This document shows, in pieces, positions 26,334 through 34,589 of a stretch of DNA of 64,000 bases (position 1 is its first letter; every line of letters begins with the position of its first letter). The notes under the pieces were generated by a model that did no database searches, was not told the origin of the DNA, and worked only from the letters and a program-made list of their open reading frames with translations. The position numbers were made by a program, and so were the translations under genes. The DNA lies in assembly GCF_003151075.1 (NCBI RefSeq), contig NZ_CP029482.1:558001-622000 (forward strand), given 5' to 3'. This DNA is from Pseudomonas sp. 31-12. Lineage in GTDB: Bacteria > Pseudomonadota > Gammaproteobacteria > Pseudomonadales > Pseudomonadaceae.

Positions 26334-28226
26334 TTATATCCGGAAGCTGCCCACCAACTGCTTCAACCGCGCCGCCTGCTGCTCAAGATCCGCACACGCG
26401 CGCAAGGTCGACTGCAAGTTCTCCACGCCTTCCTGATTCAACGTGTTGATCTCGGTGATGTCGACGTTGATCGACTCCACCACAGCGGTCTGCTCTTCGG
26501 TAGCGGTCGCCACTGACTGGTTCATCCCGTCGATCTCGCCAATGCGCTGGGTCACGCTGCCCAGACGCTCACCGGCCTGGTTGGCGATGCCGACGCTGCT
26601 TTCGCTCTGGCGCTGGCTGTCGGTCATGGTGCTCACCGCTTCCCGGGCGCCGACCTGCAATTCCTCGATCATCTTCTGCACTTGCTGCGCCGAATCCTGA
26701 GTGCGGTGGGCGAGATTGCGCACCTCGTCCGCGACCACGGCAAAACCACGGCCGGCCTCACCGGCACGCGCCGCTTCGATGGCTGCGTTCAATGCCAGCA
26801 AGTTGGTCTGCTGCGAGATGCTGGTGATCACTTCCAGAATCTGTCCGATGTTCACGGTGTTGCTGTTGAGCGTTTCGATGTTGCCGCACGAGTCGCTGAT
26901 CTTCGCCGAGAGTTGCTGCATCGCCGCGATGGTTTTATCCACCACTTGCTGACCGTCTTCGGCCAAGGCACGTGCGTCGCTCGAATGCTGGGAGGCGAGG
27001 GCGGCGTTCTGGGCGATTTCCTGGGCGGCGGCGCCCAGCTCGTTGATCGCGGCTGCCACGCTGCTGGTGCGCGAAGCTTGTTGGTCGGAGTTGAACATCG
27101 ACGAGTTCGACGCGGCAACCACACGCAAGGCGACTTCGTTGACCTGGCCAGTGGCCGAGGACACTTCGCGAATCGACGTGTGAATACGCTCCACGAAGCG
27201 GTTGAACGAGGTGCCCAGTGCGCCGAATTCGTCCTGACCGTGGATGGTCAGGCGTTTGGTCAGGTCACCTTCACCTTCGGCGATGTCATGCATGGCGCGG
27301 CCCATGGTCAGCAGCGGCTGCATCAGAAAGCTGATCAGCATGCCCAGCAACGCGATAATGATGACCACGGCGATAACCATGGCGATGATTGCCGAGGTGC
27401 GGAATTCGCTTAGCATCGCGAATGCGGTCTCCTGGTCCAGCACCAGCGCCACGTACCAGTCGGCCGAGGGCACACCGTTGACGTGGGTGAAGGAGATGAA
27501 CTGGGTCTTGCCTTCGAGTTCGACCTCTTTCAGGCCCGGGCTGACTTTCGGCGCGCCGTTCGGGTAGGCCTCGGCGAGGCTCTTGAGCACCAGTTTGCTG
27601 TCCGGGTGGATCAGAATCTTGCCGTCGGCGCTGACGATGAACGCGTGGCCGTGACCACCGAAGTTCAGCGAGTTGATGATCGCGCTGACGCTGGACAGGT
27701 CTATGTCTGCACCGGCGATGCCGATCATCTGGCTCTGATGCTGAACCGGCGTGGCGACGGTGATCACCAGTTTGCCGGATGACGCGGCGATGTACGGTTC
27801 GGTGACGATGGTCTGCTGCGCGCTGTTGGCCGCCTTGTACCAGCCACGGGCGCGGGGATCGTAGTCCGCCGCGCGATTGCCGGCAGGTATCGAGAACATC
27901 ACGCCGTCGGTGCCACCGAAGTAGCTCAGCTGGAAGTTGCCGGTGTAGGCCGGCAAGTCGATGGCGCGCTTGAGGCTGGCGGGTGCGCTGCCGTCCACGG
28001 CGATCTGCTGGGACAAGGATTGCAGCAACTGAATGCGGCTTTCCAGCCAGGTCTGGATGTTGCTGGTAGTCAGGCTGCCGAGTTCCTGCATCGAGGATTC
28101 GGTACTGCTGCGCAAGGCCTGGCGCTGGCGGTAGTCGTTGAACAGGATGAAGCAGGCGAACGCAACGGCGACCACGAGGGCGGCTGCCAGCAGGATCTTG
28201 TGGCTGAATTTCATGTTTCTGGTCAT
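26334..28226 (-). CDS. Methyl-accepting chemotaxis protein with dCache domain (PctA-like, probably amino-acid sensing)
   Basis: 630 residues: membrane segment (about 8-30), periplasmic double-Cache domain (about 35-275), second membrane segment (about 278-300), HAMP domain and a cytoplasmic signalling domain with the conserved hairpin tip ([20 protein letters not shown]). The dCache contains [10 protein letters not shown] followed by [15 protein letters not shown] and AGADIDL, the pattern of amino-acid-binding dCache receptors such as PctA. Ligand identity is inferred. The ATG at 28226 is chosen; an ATG at 28214 is equally possible. Confidence 0.85.
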   Translation of the reverse strand: MTRNMKFSHKILLAAALVVAVAFACFILFNDYRQRQALRSSTESSMQELGSLTTSNIQTWLESRIQLLQSLSQQIAVDGSAPASLKRAIDLPAYTGNFQLSYFGGTDGVMFSIPAGNRAADYDPRARGWYKAANSAQQTIVTEPYIAASSGKLVITVATPVQHQSQMIGIAGADIDLSSVSAIINSLNFGGHGHAFIVSADGKILIHPDSKLVLKSLAEAYPNGAPKVSPGLKEVELEGKTQFISFTHVNGVPSADWYVALVLDQETAFAMLSEFRTSAIIAMVIAVVIIIALLGMLISFLMQPLLTMGRAMHDIAEGEGDLTKRLTIHGQDEFGALGTSFNRFVERIHTSIREVSSATGQVNEVALRVVAASNSSMFNSDQQASRTSSVAAAINELGAAAQEIAQNAALASQHSSDARALAEDGQQVVDKTIAAMQQLSAKISDSCGNIETLNSNTVNIGQILEVITSISQQTNLLALNAAIEAARAGEAGRGFAVVADEVRNLAHRTQDSAQQVQKMIEELQVGAREAVSTMTDSQRQSESSVGIANQAGERLGSVTQRIGEIDGMNQSVATATEEQTAVVESINVDITEINTLNQEGVENLQSTLRACADLEQQAARLKQLVGSFRI

Positions 28227-28510
28227 TAAGTGCACTACCGCGGAGGGACTGGTCAGCGAGGGGCGTCAATTTGCCACAGTCGAGGGCTTTGCGCTGCTTC
28301 TATGTCGACTGGCGAGCGCCAAAGATTAGGCGCCTTTTTGCAAAAACCGACGAAATACTCAACGGCTCAAGAAAGTGGCTGATTTATCGGAAAAAGGCAG
28401 ACGAGCGGCCTGATAAATAGCTGGGCAGTCGGGGAACCAGATAGGGGTTTTCTCTTCTAAGCTTCTGCTTGGCAGCCATGCCATTCCCCCTTCGCCCCAG
28501 GAGCTACACC

Positions 28511-28765
28511 ATGTCGCTGCGATCTATCGCCTTGCTCTCGTTCTGCGTGTTGTTGGCCGCATGCAGCAAGGTCAATCAGGAAAACTACTCGAAGCTGTCG
28601 GCCGGCATGCCCAAGGCAGAGGTTGAAGCCTTGCTGGGTAAAGCCACTGATTGCTCGGGCGCGCTCGGCATGTCCAGTTGCACCTGGGGTGACAAGAACA
28701 GCTTTATCAGCGTGCAGTACGCCGGTGACAAAGTACTGATGTTTTCCGGCCAAGGCCTGAAGTAA
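28511..28765 (+). CDS. Small lipoprotein, SmpA/BamE-like fold
   Basis: 84 residues. Lipobox LLAAC at about residue 18 implies a lipid-anchored protein; an AGGAG site precedes the ATG. The mature part carries the pattern YSKLSAGMPKAEVEALLGKA and CTWGD, typical of the small SmpA/OmlA (BamE)-like fold found in many short lipoproteins. The specific role is unknown. It is 31 bp upstream of the lipocalin gene and probably cotranscribed with it. Confidence 0.75.
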   Translation: MSLRSIALLSFCVLLAACSKVNQENYSKLSAGMPKAEVEALLGKATDCSGALGMSSCTWGDKNSFISVQYAGDKVLMFSGQGLK

Positions 28766-28796
28766 TCCGGGGCATTACGCCCACGGGAGAAAAACA

Positions 28797-29366
28797 ATGA
28801 AGCGGTTATTGATACTCCTTTTTGCCAGCCTGGCATTGGCTGGCTGCGCCACTTCTGGCACAGATCCGTTGGCACCGAAAACCGTCAACAGCGTCAATCT
28901 CAAGAAATACCAGGGCACCTGGTACGAGTTGGCCCGTCTGCCGATGTATTTCCAGCGCAACTGCGCGCAATCCGAAGCCCATTACACGCTCAAGCCTGAC
29001 GGCAACGTGCTGGTGCTGAACCGCTGCCTGACGGCGGACTGGCAATGGGAAGAGGCCAAGGGCACGGCTTATCCACAAGTGCCGGGCAAGACCGACAAGT
29101 TGTGGGTCGAGTTCGATACCTGGTTCTCGCGATTGCTGCCGGGTGTAGCGAAAGGGGAATACTGGGTGCTGTACGTCAGCGACGATTACAAGACCGCCAT
29201 CGTCGGTGACCCGAGCCGCAAATATCTGTGGCTGCTGTCTCGGACGCCGACGGTTAACGGTGTGGTCCGTGAAGACCTGCTGAGCAAGGCGCGTCAGCAG
29301 GGCTACGACACCACGCGGTTGATCTGGCGTGCGTCGGATACGCAGATGGCCAAGACCTCGAACTAG
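28797..29366 (+). CDS. blc: Bacterial lipocalin (outer-membrane lipoprotein)
   Basis: 189 residues. Lipobox LALAGC near residue 18, then the lipocalin signature (YQGTWYELARLPMYFQRNC) and TVNGVV in the last strand region. It binds hydrophobic ligands such as fatty acids or lysophospholipids at the outer membrane, often under stress or starvation. Length fits the family. A GGGAG ribosome-binding site is present, and a REP pair follows. Confidence 0.9.
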   Translation: MKRLLILLFASLALAGCATSGTDPLAPKTVNSVNLKKYQGTWYELARLPMYFQRNCAQSEAHYTLKPDGNVLVLNRCLTADWQWEEAKGTAYPQVPGKTDKLWVEFDTWFSRLLPGVAKGEYWVLYVSDDYKTAIVGDPSRKYLWLLSRTPTVNGVVREDLLSKARQQGYDTTRLIWRASDTQMAKTSN

Positions 29367-29387
29367 CAGTCACCGAAGATTAAAACT

Positions 29388-29475
29388 GTGGGAGCGAGCC
29401 TGCTCGCGATAGCGGACTGTCAGTCAACATCCTTGTTGAAGCTGATGACCCTATCGCTAGCAGGCTAGCTCCCAC
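29388..29475. repeat. Paired REP element, mixed A/B arms
   Basis: GTGGGAGCGAGCCTGCTCGCG at one end and CTAGCAGGCTAGCTCCCAC at the other, inverted but of slightly different subtype, between the convergent blc and hutF genes. Confidence 0.75.
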
Positions 29476-29487
29476 ATTTATTTTGTG

Positions 29488-30852
29488 TCAGCCGAGGAGA
29501 TCGCGCAGGACTTGGGTGAACGCCCGATTGCTCTCTTCTTCTGCGGCATGCCGCCCATCCCGCACCACCCACTGGCCATTGACCAGCACATCCCGAACCT
29601 GGCGATCGCCGCCGGCAAACAACCAGCGATTCAGAATCCCGTCACCACTGGCCGTCGCCAGGTACGGATCGTTGCCGTCCAGCACCAGCCAATCCGCACG
29701 TTTCCCCACTTCCAACGCACCAATCGGCTGGCCCAGCGCCTGAGCGCCGCCATCCAGCGCCGCGTCATACAGTGTGCGGCCAACCATCGGCTGATCCTCG
29801 CCATACAACCGGTTACGCCGCTGATCGCGCAGGCGCTGGCCGTATTCCAGCCAACGCAATTCTTCCACCACGCTCAACGACACATGGCTGTCGGAGCCGA
29901 TGCCCATCCGCCCACCCTGAGCGAGGAAGTCCACTGCCGGAAAAATCCCGTCGCCAAGGTTGGCTTCGGTGGTCAGGCATAAACCGGCGATGGCGCGACT
30001 CTTGGCCATCAGCGTGACTTCTTCCTGGTTTGCATGGGTCGCGTGGACCAGGCACCAGCGCTGATCGACTTCGGTATTTTCGTACAGCCATTGCAGCGGA
30101 CGACGGCCGCTCCAGGCGATGCAGTCATCGACTTCTTTCTGCTGTTCGGCGATGTGAATGTGCACCGGGCACTGCTTGTCGCTGGCGGCCAGCACTTCGC
30201 TGATCTGCTGCGGTGTTACCGCGCGCAACGAGTGGAAGCACAAGCCCAGCGACTGCGCCGGTTGCTGCGCCAGGATCGGCTGCAAACGCGACTGAAGCGT
30301 GAGGTAGTTTTGGGTGCTGTTGATGAAGCGGCGCTGGCCGTCGTTCGGAGTCTGGCCGCCGAAACCGGAATGGCTGTAGAGCACCGGCAGCAGGGTCAGG
30401 CCGATACCGGCGGAGCTGGCCGCCTGGCTGATCCGCAGCGCCAGTTCGGCGGGATCTGCATACGGTTGGCCGTTGGTGTCGTGGTGTACGTAATGAAATT
30501 CCGCGACCGATGTGTAACCGGCCTTGAGCATTTCGATGTACAGCTGACGCGCAATGACGCCGAGTTGATCCGGGCTGATTTTTCCGACGAGCCGGTACAT
30601 CAGATCGCGCCAGGTCCAGAAACTGTCGTTCGGATTACCCGCCACTTCCGCCAACCCGGCCATGGCCCGCTGGAAGGCGTGGGAGTGCAGATTCGGCATT
30701 CCCGGCAGCAACGGACCGCTTAGCCGTTCGGCGCCATCTGCGTGGGAATCGGCCTGGATATGGGTCATTACGCCATCGGCGCTGACCTCAAGACGTACAT
30801 TGTTGGCCCATCCACTAGGCAGCAGCGCGCGTTCGGCAAAGAAGGCGGACAT
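29488..30852 (-). CDS. hutF: Formimidoylglutamate deiminase
   Basis: 454 residues, amidohydrolase superfamily. It converts N-formimino-L-glutamate to N-formyl-L-glutamate and ammonia, the fourth step of the five-step histidine route that Pseudomonas uses. Metal-site motifs: PNLHSHAFQR, LVHATHANQEE and GSDSHVSL. It is divergent from hutC across a HutC operator. hutG, which acts on its product, is at the far end of the cluster. Confidence 0.95.
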   Translation of the reverse strand: MSAFFAERALLPSGWANNVRLEVSADGVMTHIQADSHADGAERLSGPLLPGMPNLHSHAFQRAMAGLAEVAGNPNDSFWTWRDLMYRLVGKISPDQLGVIARQLYIEMLKAGYTSVAEFHYVHHDTNGQPYADPAELALRISQAASSAGIGLTLLPVLYSHSGFGGQTPNDGQRRFINSTQNYLTLQSRLQPILAQQPAQSLGLCFHSLRAVTPQQISEVLAASDKQCPVHIHIAEQQKEVDDCIAWSGRRPLQWLYENTEVDQRWCLVHATHANQEEVTLMAKSRAIAGLCLTTEANLGDGIFPAVDFLAQGGRMGIGSDSHVSLSVVEELRWLEYGQRLRDQRRNRLYGEDQPMVGRTLYDAALDGGAQALGQPIGALEVGKRADWLVLDGNDPYLATASGDGILNRWLFAGGDRQVRDVLVNGQWVVRDGRHAAEEESNRAFTQVLRDLLG

Positions 30853-30878
30853 GGTTCAGCACCCCATCGTGTGTTATT

Positions 30879-30894
30879 TGTATATACATATACA
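30879..30894. promoter_or_regulatory. HutC operator between hutF and hutC
   Basis: TGTATATACATATACA: contains TGTA-N2-TACA, the motif reported for HutC in P. fluorescens, plus a second overlapping TACA-type arm. It lies about 27 bp upstream of hutF and 65 bp upstream of hutC and could control both. Confidence 0.65.
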
Positions 30895-30959
30895 GACGTT
30901 TGCCTGCTCGGTAAACTCCGGCAAGCTAGTAACCCTAACCAAACGAACAAGGATTAACC

Positions 30960-31709
30960 GTGCCGACTCCGCCTGCAGTCTCTCCGTTGGCCGCACACAT
31001 GGGCGACAGTCCGGCGCCCTTGTACGCCCGCGTCAAACAAATGATCACCCAACAAATCGACAGTGGAAACTGGCCGCCGCACTACCGCGTTCCGTCGGAA
31101 AGCGAGCTGGTCAACCAACTCGGTTTCAGCCGCATGACCATCAACCGCGCCCTGCGCGAAATGACCGCCGACGGTCTGCTGGTGCGCATGCAAGGTGTCG
31201 GCACCTTCGTCGCCGAACCGAAAAGCCAGTCCGCGCTGTTTGAGGTGCATAACATCGCCGACGAAATCGCCTCCCGTGGTCATCGCCACACCTGCAAGGT
31301 GATCACCCTCGAAGAAGAGGCCGCCGGTTCCGAGCGTGCGTTGGCGCTCGATATGCGCGAAGGCCAGCGGGTTTTCCATTCGCTGATCGTGCATTTCGAA
31401 AACGACATTCCGGTGCAAATCGAAGACCGTTTCGTCAACGCGCTGGTCGCCCCGGACTATCTCAAGCAGGATTTCACCCTGCAAACGCCTTACGCCTACC
31501 TGAACCAGGTTGCGCCGTTGACCGAAGGCGAGCACGTGGTCGAGGCGATTCTGGCCGAGGCCTCCGAGTGCAAGTTGCTGCAGATTGAAAAGGGCGAGCC
31601 GTGCCTGCTGATTCGTCGCCGCACCTGGTCCGGCCGTCAGCCAGTGACCGCTGCCCGCTTGATCCACCCCGGTTCCCGTCATCGTCTGGAAGGTCGGTTC
31701 CATAAATGA
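30960..31709 (+). CDS. hutC: Histidine utilisation repressor (GntR family)
   Basis: 249 residues, starting at GTG after an AAGGA site. GntR winged helix-turn-helix (about 20-85, PSESELVNQLGFSRMTINRAL) and a UTRA effector domain (about 100-240). It represses the hut genes; urocanate is the known inducer in this family. Two matching operators are visible, at 30879 and 32606. It overlaps hutD by 4 bp. Confidence 0.95.
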   Translation: MPTPPAVSPLAAHMGDSPAPLYARVKQMITQQIDSGNWPPHYRVPSESELVNQLGFSRMTINRALREMTADGLLVRMQGVGTFVAEPKSQSALFEVHNIADEIASRGHRHTCKVITLEEEAAGSERALALDMREGQRVFHSLIVHFENDIPVQIEDRFVNALVAPDYLKQDFTLQTPYAYLNQVAPLTEGEHVVEAILAEASECKLLQIEKGEPCLLIRRRTWSGRQPVTAARLIHPGSRHRLEGRFHK

Positions 31710-32275
31710 ATGAAATGAAAGTCTTACGCGCAAAAGATTACCCGCGCATGCCGTGGAAAAACGGCGGCGGCAGCACTGAAGAAATTACCCGTGATGGCGG
31801 TGCCGGCCTTGAGGGTTTCGGCTGGCGTCTGTCGATTGCCGACATCGGCGAGTCGGGCGGTTTCTCGACATTCGCCGGCTATGAGCGGGTGATCACCGTA
31901 TTGCAAGGCGACGGCATGACCTTGCGGGTTGATGGCCAGGACACTCGGCCATTGTTACCGCTGGACCCGTTTGCTTTCAGCGGCGAGAGTCAGGTCTCGT
32001 GCACCTTGCTCGGTGGACCGATCCGAGACTTCAACCTGATTTATGCACCGCAGCGTTATAGCGCGCGGTTGCAGTGGCTGGACGGTGAGCAGCGGTTCTT
32101 CAGTTCGGCCGGAACGGTGCTGGTGTTCAGTGTCACCGACGAGCTTGAAGTGAAGGTCGGTAACAGCGCCTCACAACTCGGTCGCCATGATTGCCTGCAA
32201 CTCGACGGTAACGTTGGCTTGCTGGAGGTCTCCGTCAGTGGCCAATGCTGCGTGATCGAGCTGACTGCACGCTGA
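31706..32275 (+). CDS. hutD: HutD/Ves family cupin protein
   Basis: 189 residues, a bicupin-type HutD protein with the conserved KDYPRMPWKNGGGSTEEI and the N-terminal GWRLSIADIGESGGFS. HutD is not a pathway enzyme; in P. fluorescens it has been proposed to limit hut expression, possibly by binding a pathway intermediate. Translation is coupled to hutC (overlapping stop and start). Confidence 0.9.
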   Translation: MNEMKVLRAKDYPRMPWKNGGGSTEEITRDGGAGLEGFGWRLSIADIGESGGFSTFAGYERVITVLQGDGMTLRVDGQDTRPLLPLDPFAFSGESQVSCTLLGGPIRDFNLIYAPQRYSARLQWLDGEQRFFSSAGTVLVFSVTDELEVKVGNSASQLGRHDCLQLDGNVGLLEVSVSGQCCVIELTAR

Positions 32276-32297
32276 TCCAACTGTTTACAAAATCTCT

Positions 32298-32388
32298 GTG
32301 GTGAGGGGGCTTGCCCCCGTTGGGTTGCGAAGCGACCCCAAAAAATGGGGCTGCTACGCAGCCCAACGGGGGTAAACCCCCTCGCCAC
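32298..32388. repeat. Paired repeat, family C (GGGGGCTTGCCCCC core)
   Basis: GTGGTGAGGGGGCTTGCCCC and an inverted partner ending CCCCCTCGCCAC, with an inner inverted pair (TTGGGTTGCGAAGC / GCTACGCAGCCCAA). It begins 22 bp after hutD and forms the first part of the 32276-32752 gap. Confidence 0.8.
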
Positions 32389-32427
32389 AAAAGCAATCCT
32401 CATCCTGTTTCCCGTCGCGCACCAACT

Positions 32428-32473
32428 TGTTACCGAACGCCCCAGCGTGGCGCAAAATCACAATCAAGTAACA
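32428..32473 (+). promoter_or_regulatory. Possible CbrB enhancer upstream of hutU
   Basis: Inverted half-sites TGTTAC (32428-32433) and GTAACA (32468-32473), about 140-185 bp upstream of the predicted sigma-54 start. CbrB is the known activator of hut genes in Pseudomonas; assigning these half-sites to it relies on memory of its motif and is tentative. Confidence 0.3.
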
Positions 32474-32585
32474 GCTGACACTCTCCCCGCAATATCCCCC
32501 CCGAAAATTTCATCTTCGTCAAAACCCTTGATCTACAAGCCTTCCAGCCCTTTAAAGATTTTTCTTGAACACTCATCCAGCAAGT

Positions 32586-32601
32586 TGGCCGCTTGATTGC
32601 A
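32586..32601 (+). promoter_or_regulatory. Sigma-54 promoter of hutU
   Basis: TGGCCGCTTGATTGCA: TGGC at -24, TTGCA at -12 and exact 12-bp GG to GC spacing. The predicted start is near 32611. The hutU operon of P. fluorescens is known to be RpoN-dependent. Confidence 0.7.
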
Positions 32602-32605
32602 TATG

Positions 32606-32619
32606 CTTGTATGTACAAG
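32606..32619 (+). promoter_or_regulatory. HutC operator at the hutU start site
   Basis: CTTGTATGTACAAG: six-base inverted arms around a 2-bp centre, containing TGTA-N2-TACA. It covers the predicted +1 of the sigma-54 promoter, so bound HutC should block open-complex formation. Confidence 0.75.
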
Positions 32620-32645
32620 TAAAGACGTATGCGTATGAGTCGATC

Positions 32646-32748
32646 GAGACTCCTCGCAGCGTCCACTGATTCGCTTGTGGCGCGTTGGCGCGCACAGGCT
32701 GGCTTACCCACCGCCAGGGTTGGTTTGGATTGATCGCTGAGGAGTCTT
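32646..32748 (+). promoter_or_regulatory. Structured hutU leader that can sequester the ribosome-binding site
   Basis: GAGACTCCT (32646-32654) pairs with AGGAGTCTT (32740-32748), and after a two-base bulge CAGC (32657-32660) pairs with GCTG (32736-32739), giving 13 pairs that include the AGGAG of hutU. The loop holds a second hairpin: GCTTGTG and CGCG (32673-32684) against CGCGCACAGGC (32689-32699) around TTGG. Function is inferred from complementarity only. Confidence 0.45.
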
Positions 32749-32752
32749 TTTC

Positions 32753-34441
32753 GTGACTGACAATACCCAGAAACCTACGAAGTATCGTGACGTTGAAATC
32801 CGTGCCGCGCGCGGTAACAAGCTGACCGCCAAGAGCTGGCTGACTGAAGCGCCGCTGCGCATGTTGATGAACAACCTCGACCCGGAAGTCGCCGAGAACC
32901 CTAAAGAACTGGTGGTTTACGGTGGTATCGGTCGCGCGGCACGTAATTGGGAATGCTACGACAAGATTGTCGAGAGCCTGACCAACCTGAACGATGACGA
33001 GACCCTGCTGGTGCAATCCGGCAAGCCGGTCGGCGTGTTCAAGACTCACACCAACGCCCCGCGCGTGCTGATCGCCAACTCCAACCTGGTGCCACACTGG
33101 GCGAGCTGGGAACACTTTAACGAACTGGATGCCAAGGGCCTGGCCATGTACGGCCAGATGACCGCCGGCAGCTGGATCTACATCGGCAGCCAGGGCATCG
33201 TTCAGGGCACCTACGAAACCTTCGTCGAGGCCGGTCGCCAACACTACAACGATGACCTGAAAGGTCGTTGGGTTCTGACCGCAGGCCTCGGCGGCATGGG
33301 CGGTGCTCAACCTCTGGCCGCCACCCTGGCCGGCGCGTGCTCGCTGAACATCGAATGCCAGCAGGTCAGCATCGATTTCCGCCTGAACAGCCGTTATGTC
33401 GATGAGCAAGCCACCGACCTCGACGACGCACTGGCCCGCATCGAGAAATACACCAAAGAAGGCAAGGCGATTTCCATCGCGCTGCTGGGTAACGCGGCAG
33501 AAATTCTGCCGGAACTGGTCAAGCGCGGCGTGCGCCCGGACATGGTCACCGACCAGACCAGCGCCCACGACCCGCTCAACGGTTACCTGCCAGCCGGCTG
33601 GACTTGGGAAGAGTACCGCGCTCGCGCCAAGACCGAGCCAGCTGCCGTGGTCAAAGCCGCCAAACAATCGATGGCCGTGCACGTTAAAGCGATGCTCGAA
33701 TTCCAGAAAATGGGCATCCCGACCTTCGACTATGGCAACAACATCCGTCAGATGGCGCAAGAAGAAGGCGTGGAAAACGCATTCGACTTCCCAGGTTTCG
33801 TACCGGCTTACATCCGTCCACTGTTCTGCCGCGGCATCGGTCCATTCCGTTGGGCTGCACTGTCGGGCAACGCGGAAGACATCTACAAAACCGACGCCAA
33901 AGTAAAAGAACTGATCCCGGACGACGCCCACCTGCACAACTGGCTGGACATGGCGCGCGAGCGCATCAGCTTCCAAGGGCTGCCGGCGCGTATCTGCTGG
34001 GTGGGCCTGGGCCTGCGCGCCAAGCTCGGCCTGGCGTTCAACGAAATGGTTCGCAGCGGTGAATTGTCCGCGCCAATCGTGATCGGTCGCGACCACCTCG
34101 ACTCCGGCTCGGTCGCCAGCCCGAACCGCGAAACCGAATCGATGCAGGACGGTTCCGATGCCGTGTCCGACTGGCCACTGCTCAACGCTCTGCTGAACAC
34201 CGCGAGCGGCGCGACCTGGGTTTCCCTGCACCACGGCGGCGGCGTCGGCATGGGCTTCTCCCAGCACTCGGGCATGGTGATTGTCTGCGACGGTACTGAC
34301 GAAGCGGCCGAGCGTATCGCTCGCGTGCTGCACAACGACCCGGCGACCGGTGTCATGCGTCACGCCGATGCGGGTTACCAGATCGCGATCGACTGCGCCA
34401 AGGAACAAGGGCTGAACCTGCCGATGATCACCGGCAAGTAA
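32753..34441 (+). CDS. hutU: Urocanate hydratase
   Basis: 562 residues, starting at GTG after GAGGAG. It converts urocanate to imidazolone propionate using tightly bound NAD+. The NAD-binding glycine-rich motif ([10 protein letters not shown]) is at about residue 180. The active-site cysteine is Cys415 in LPARICWVG, matching Cys410 of P. putida urocanase. It is the first gene of the large hut transcription unit and is preceded by the sigma-54 promoter, HutC operator and structured leader. Confidence 0.97.
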   Translation: MTDNTQKPTKYRDVEIRAARGNKLTAKSWLTEAPLRMLMNNLDPEVAENPKELVVYGGIGRAARNWECYDKIVESLTNLNDDETLLVQSGKPVGVFKTHTNAPRVLIANSNLVPHWASWEHFNELDAKGLAMYGQMTAGSWIYIGSQGIVQGTYETFVEAGRQHYNDDLKGRWVLTAGLGGMGGAQPLAATLAGACSLNIECQQVSIDFRLNSRYVDEQATDLDDALARIEKYTKEGKAISIALLGNAAEILPELVKRGVRPDMVTDQTSAHDPLNGYLPAGWTWEEYRARAKTEPAAVVKAAKQSMAVHVKAMLEFQKMGIPTFDYGNNIRQMAQEEGVENAFDFPGFVPAYIRPLFCRGIGPFRWAALSGNAEDIYKTDAKVKELIPDDAHLHNWLDMARERISFQGLPARICWVGLGLRAKLGLAFNEMVRSGELSAPIVIGRDHLDSGSVASPNRETESMQDGSDAVSDWPLLNALLNTASGATWVSLHHGGGVGMGFSQHSGMVIVCDGTDEAAERIARVLHNDPATGVMRHADAGYQIAIDCAKEQGLNLPMITGK

Positions 34442-34451
34442 CTCGGTCCCT

Positions 34452-34539
34452 GTGGGAGCGGGCTTGCTCGCGAATGCGATGGGTCAGCCAGCACAGATGT
34501 TGAATGTGCCGGCCTCTTCGCGAGCAAGCCCGCTCCCAC
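34452..34539. repeat. Paired REP element, family A variant
   Basis: GTGGGAGCGGGCTTGCTCGCG and its inverted partner, inside the hut operon between hutU and the NCS1 transporter gene. Confidence 0.85.
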
Positions 34540-34589
34540 AGAAAAGCAGAACCACGCGACTTCCCAGAACAATCCACAGAGGTTGAATC

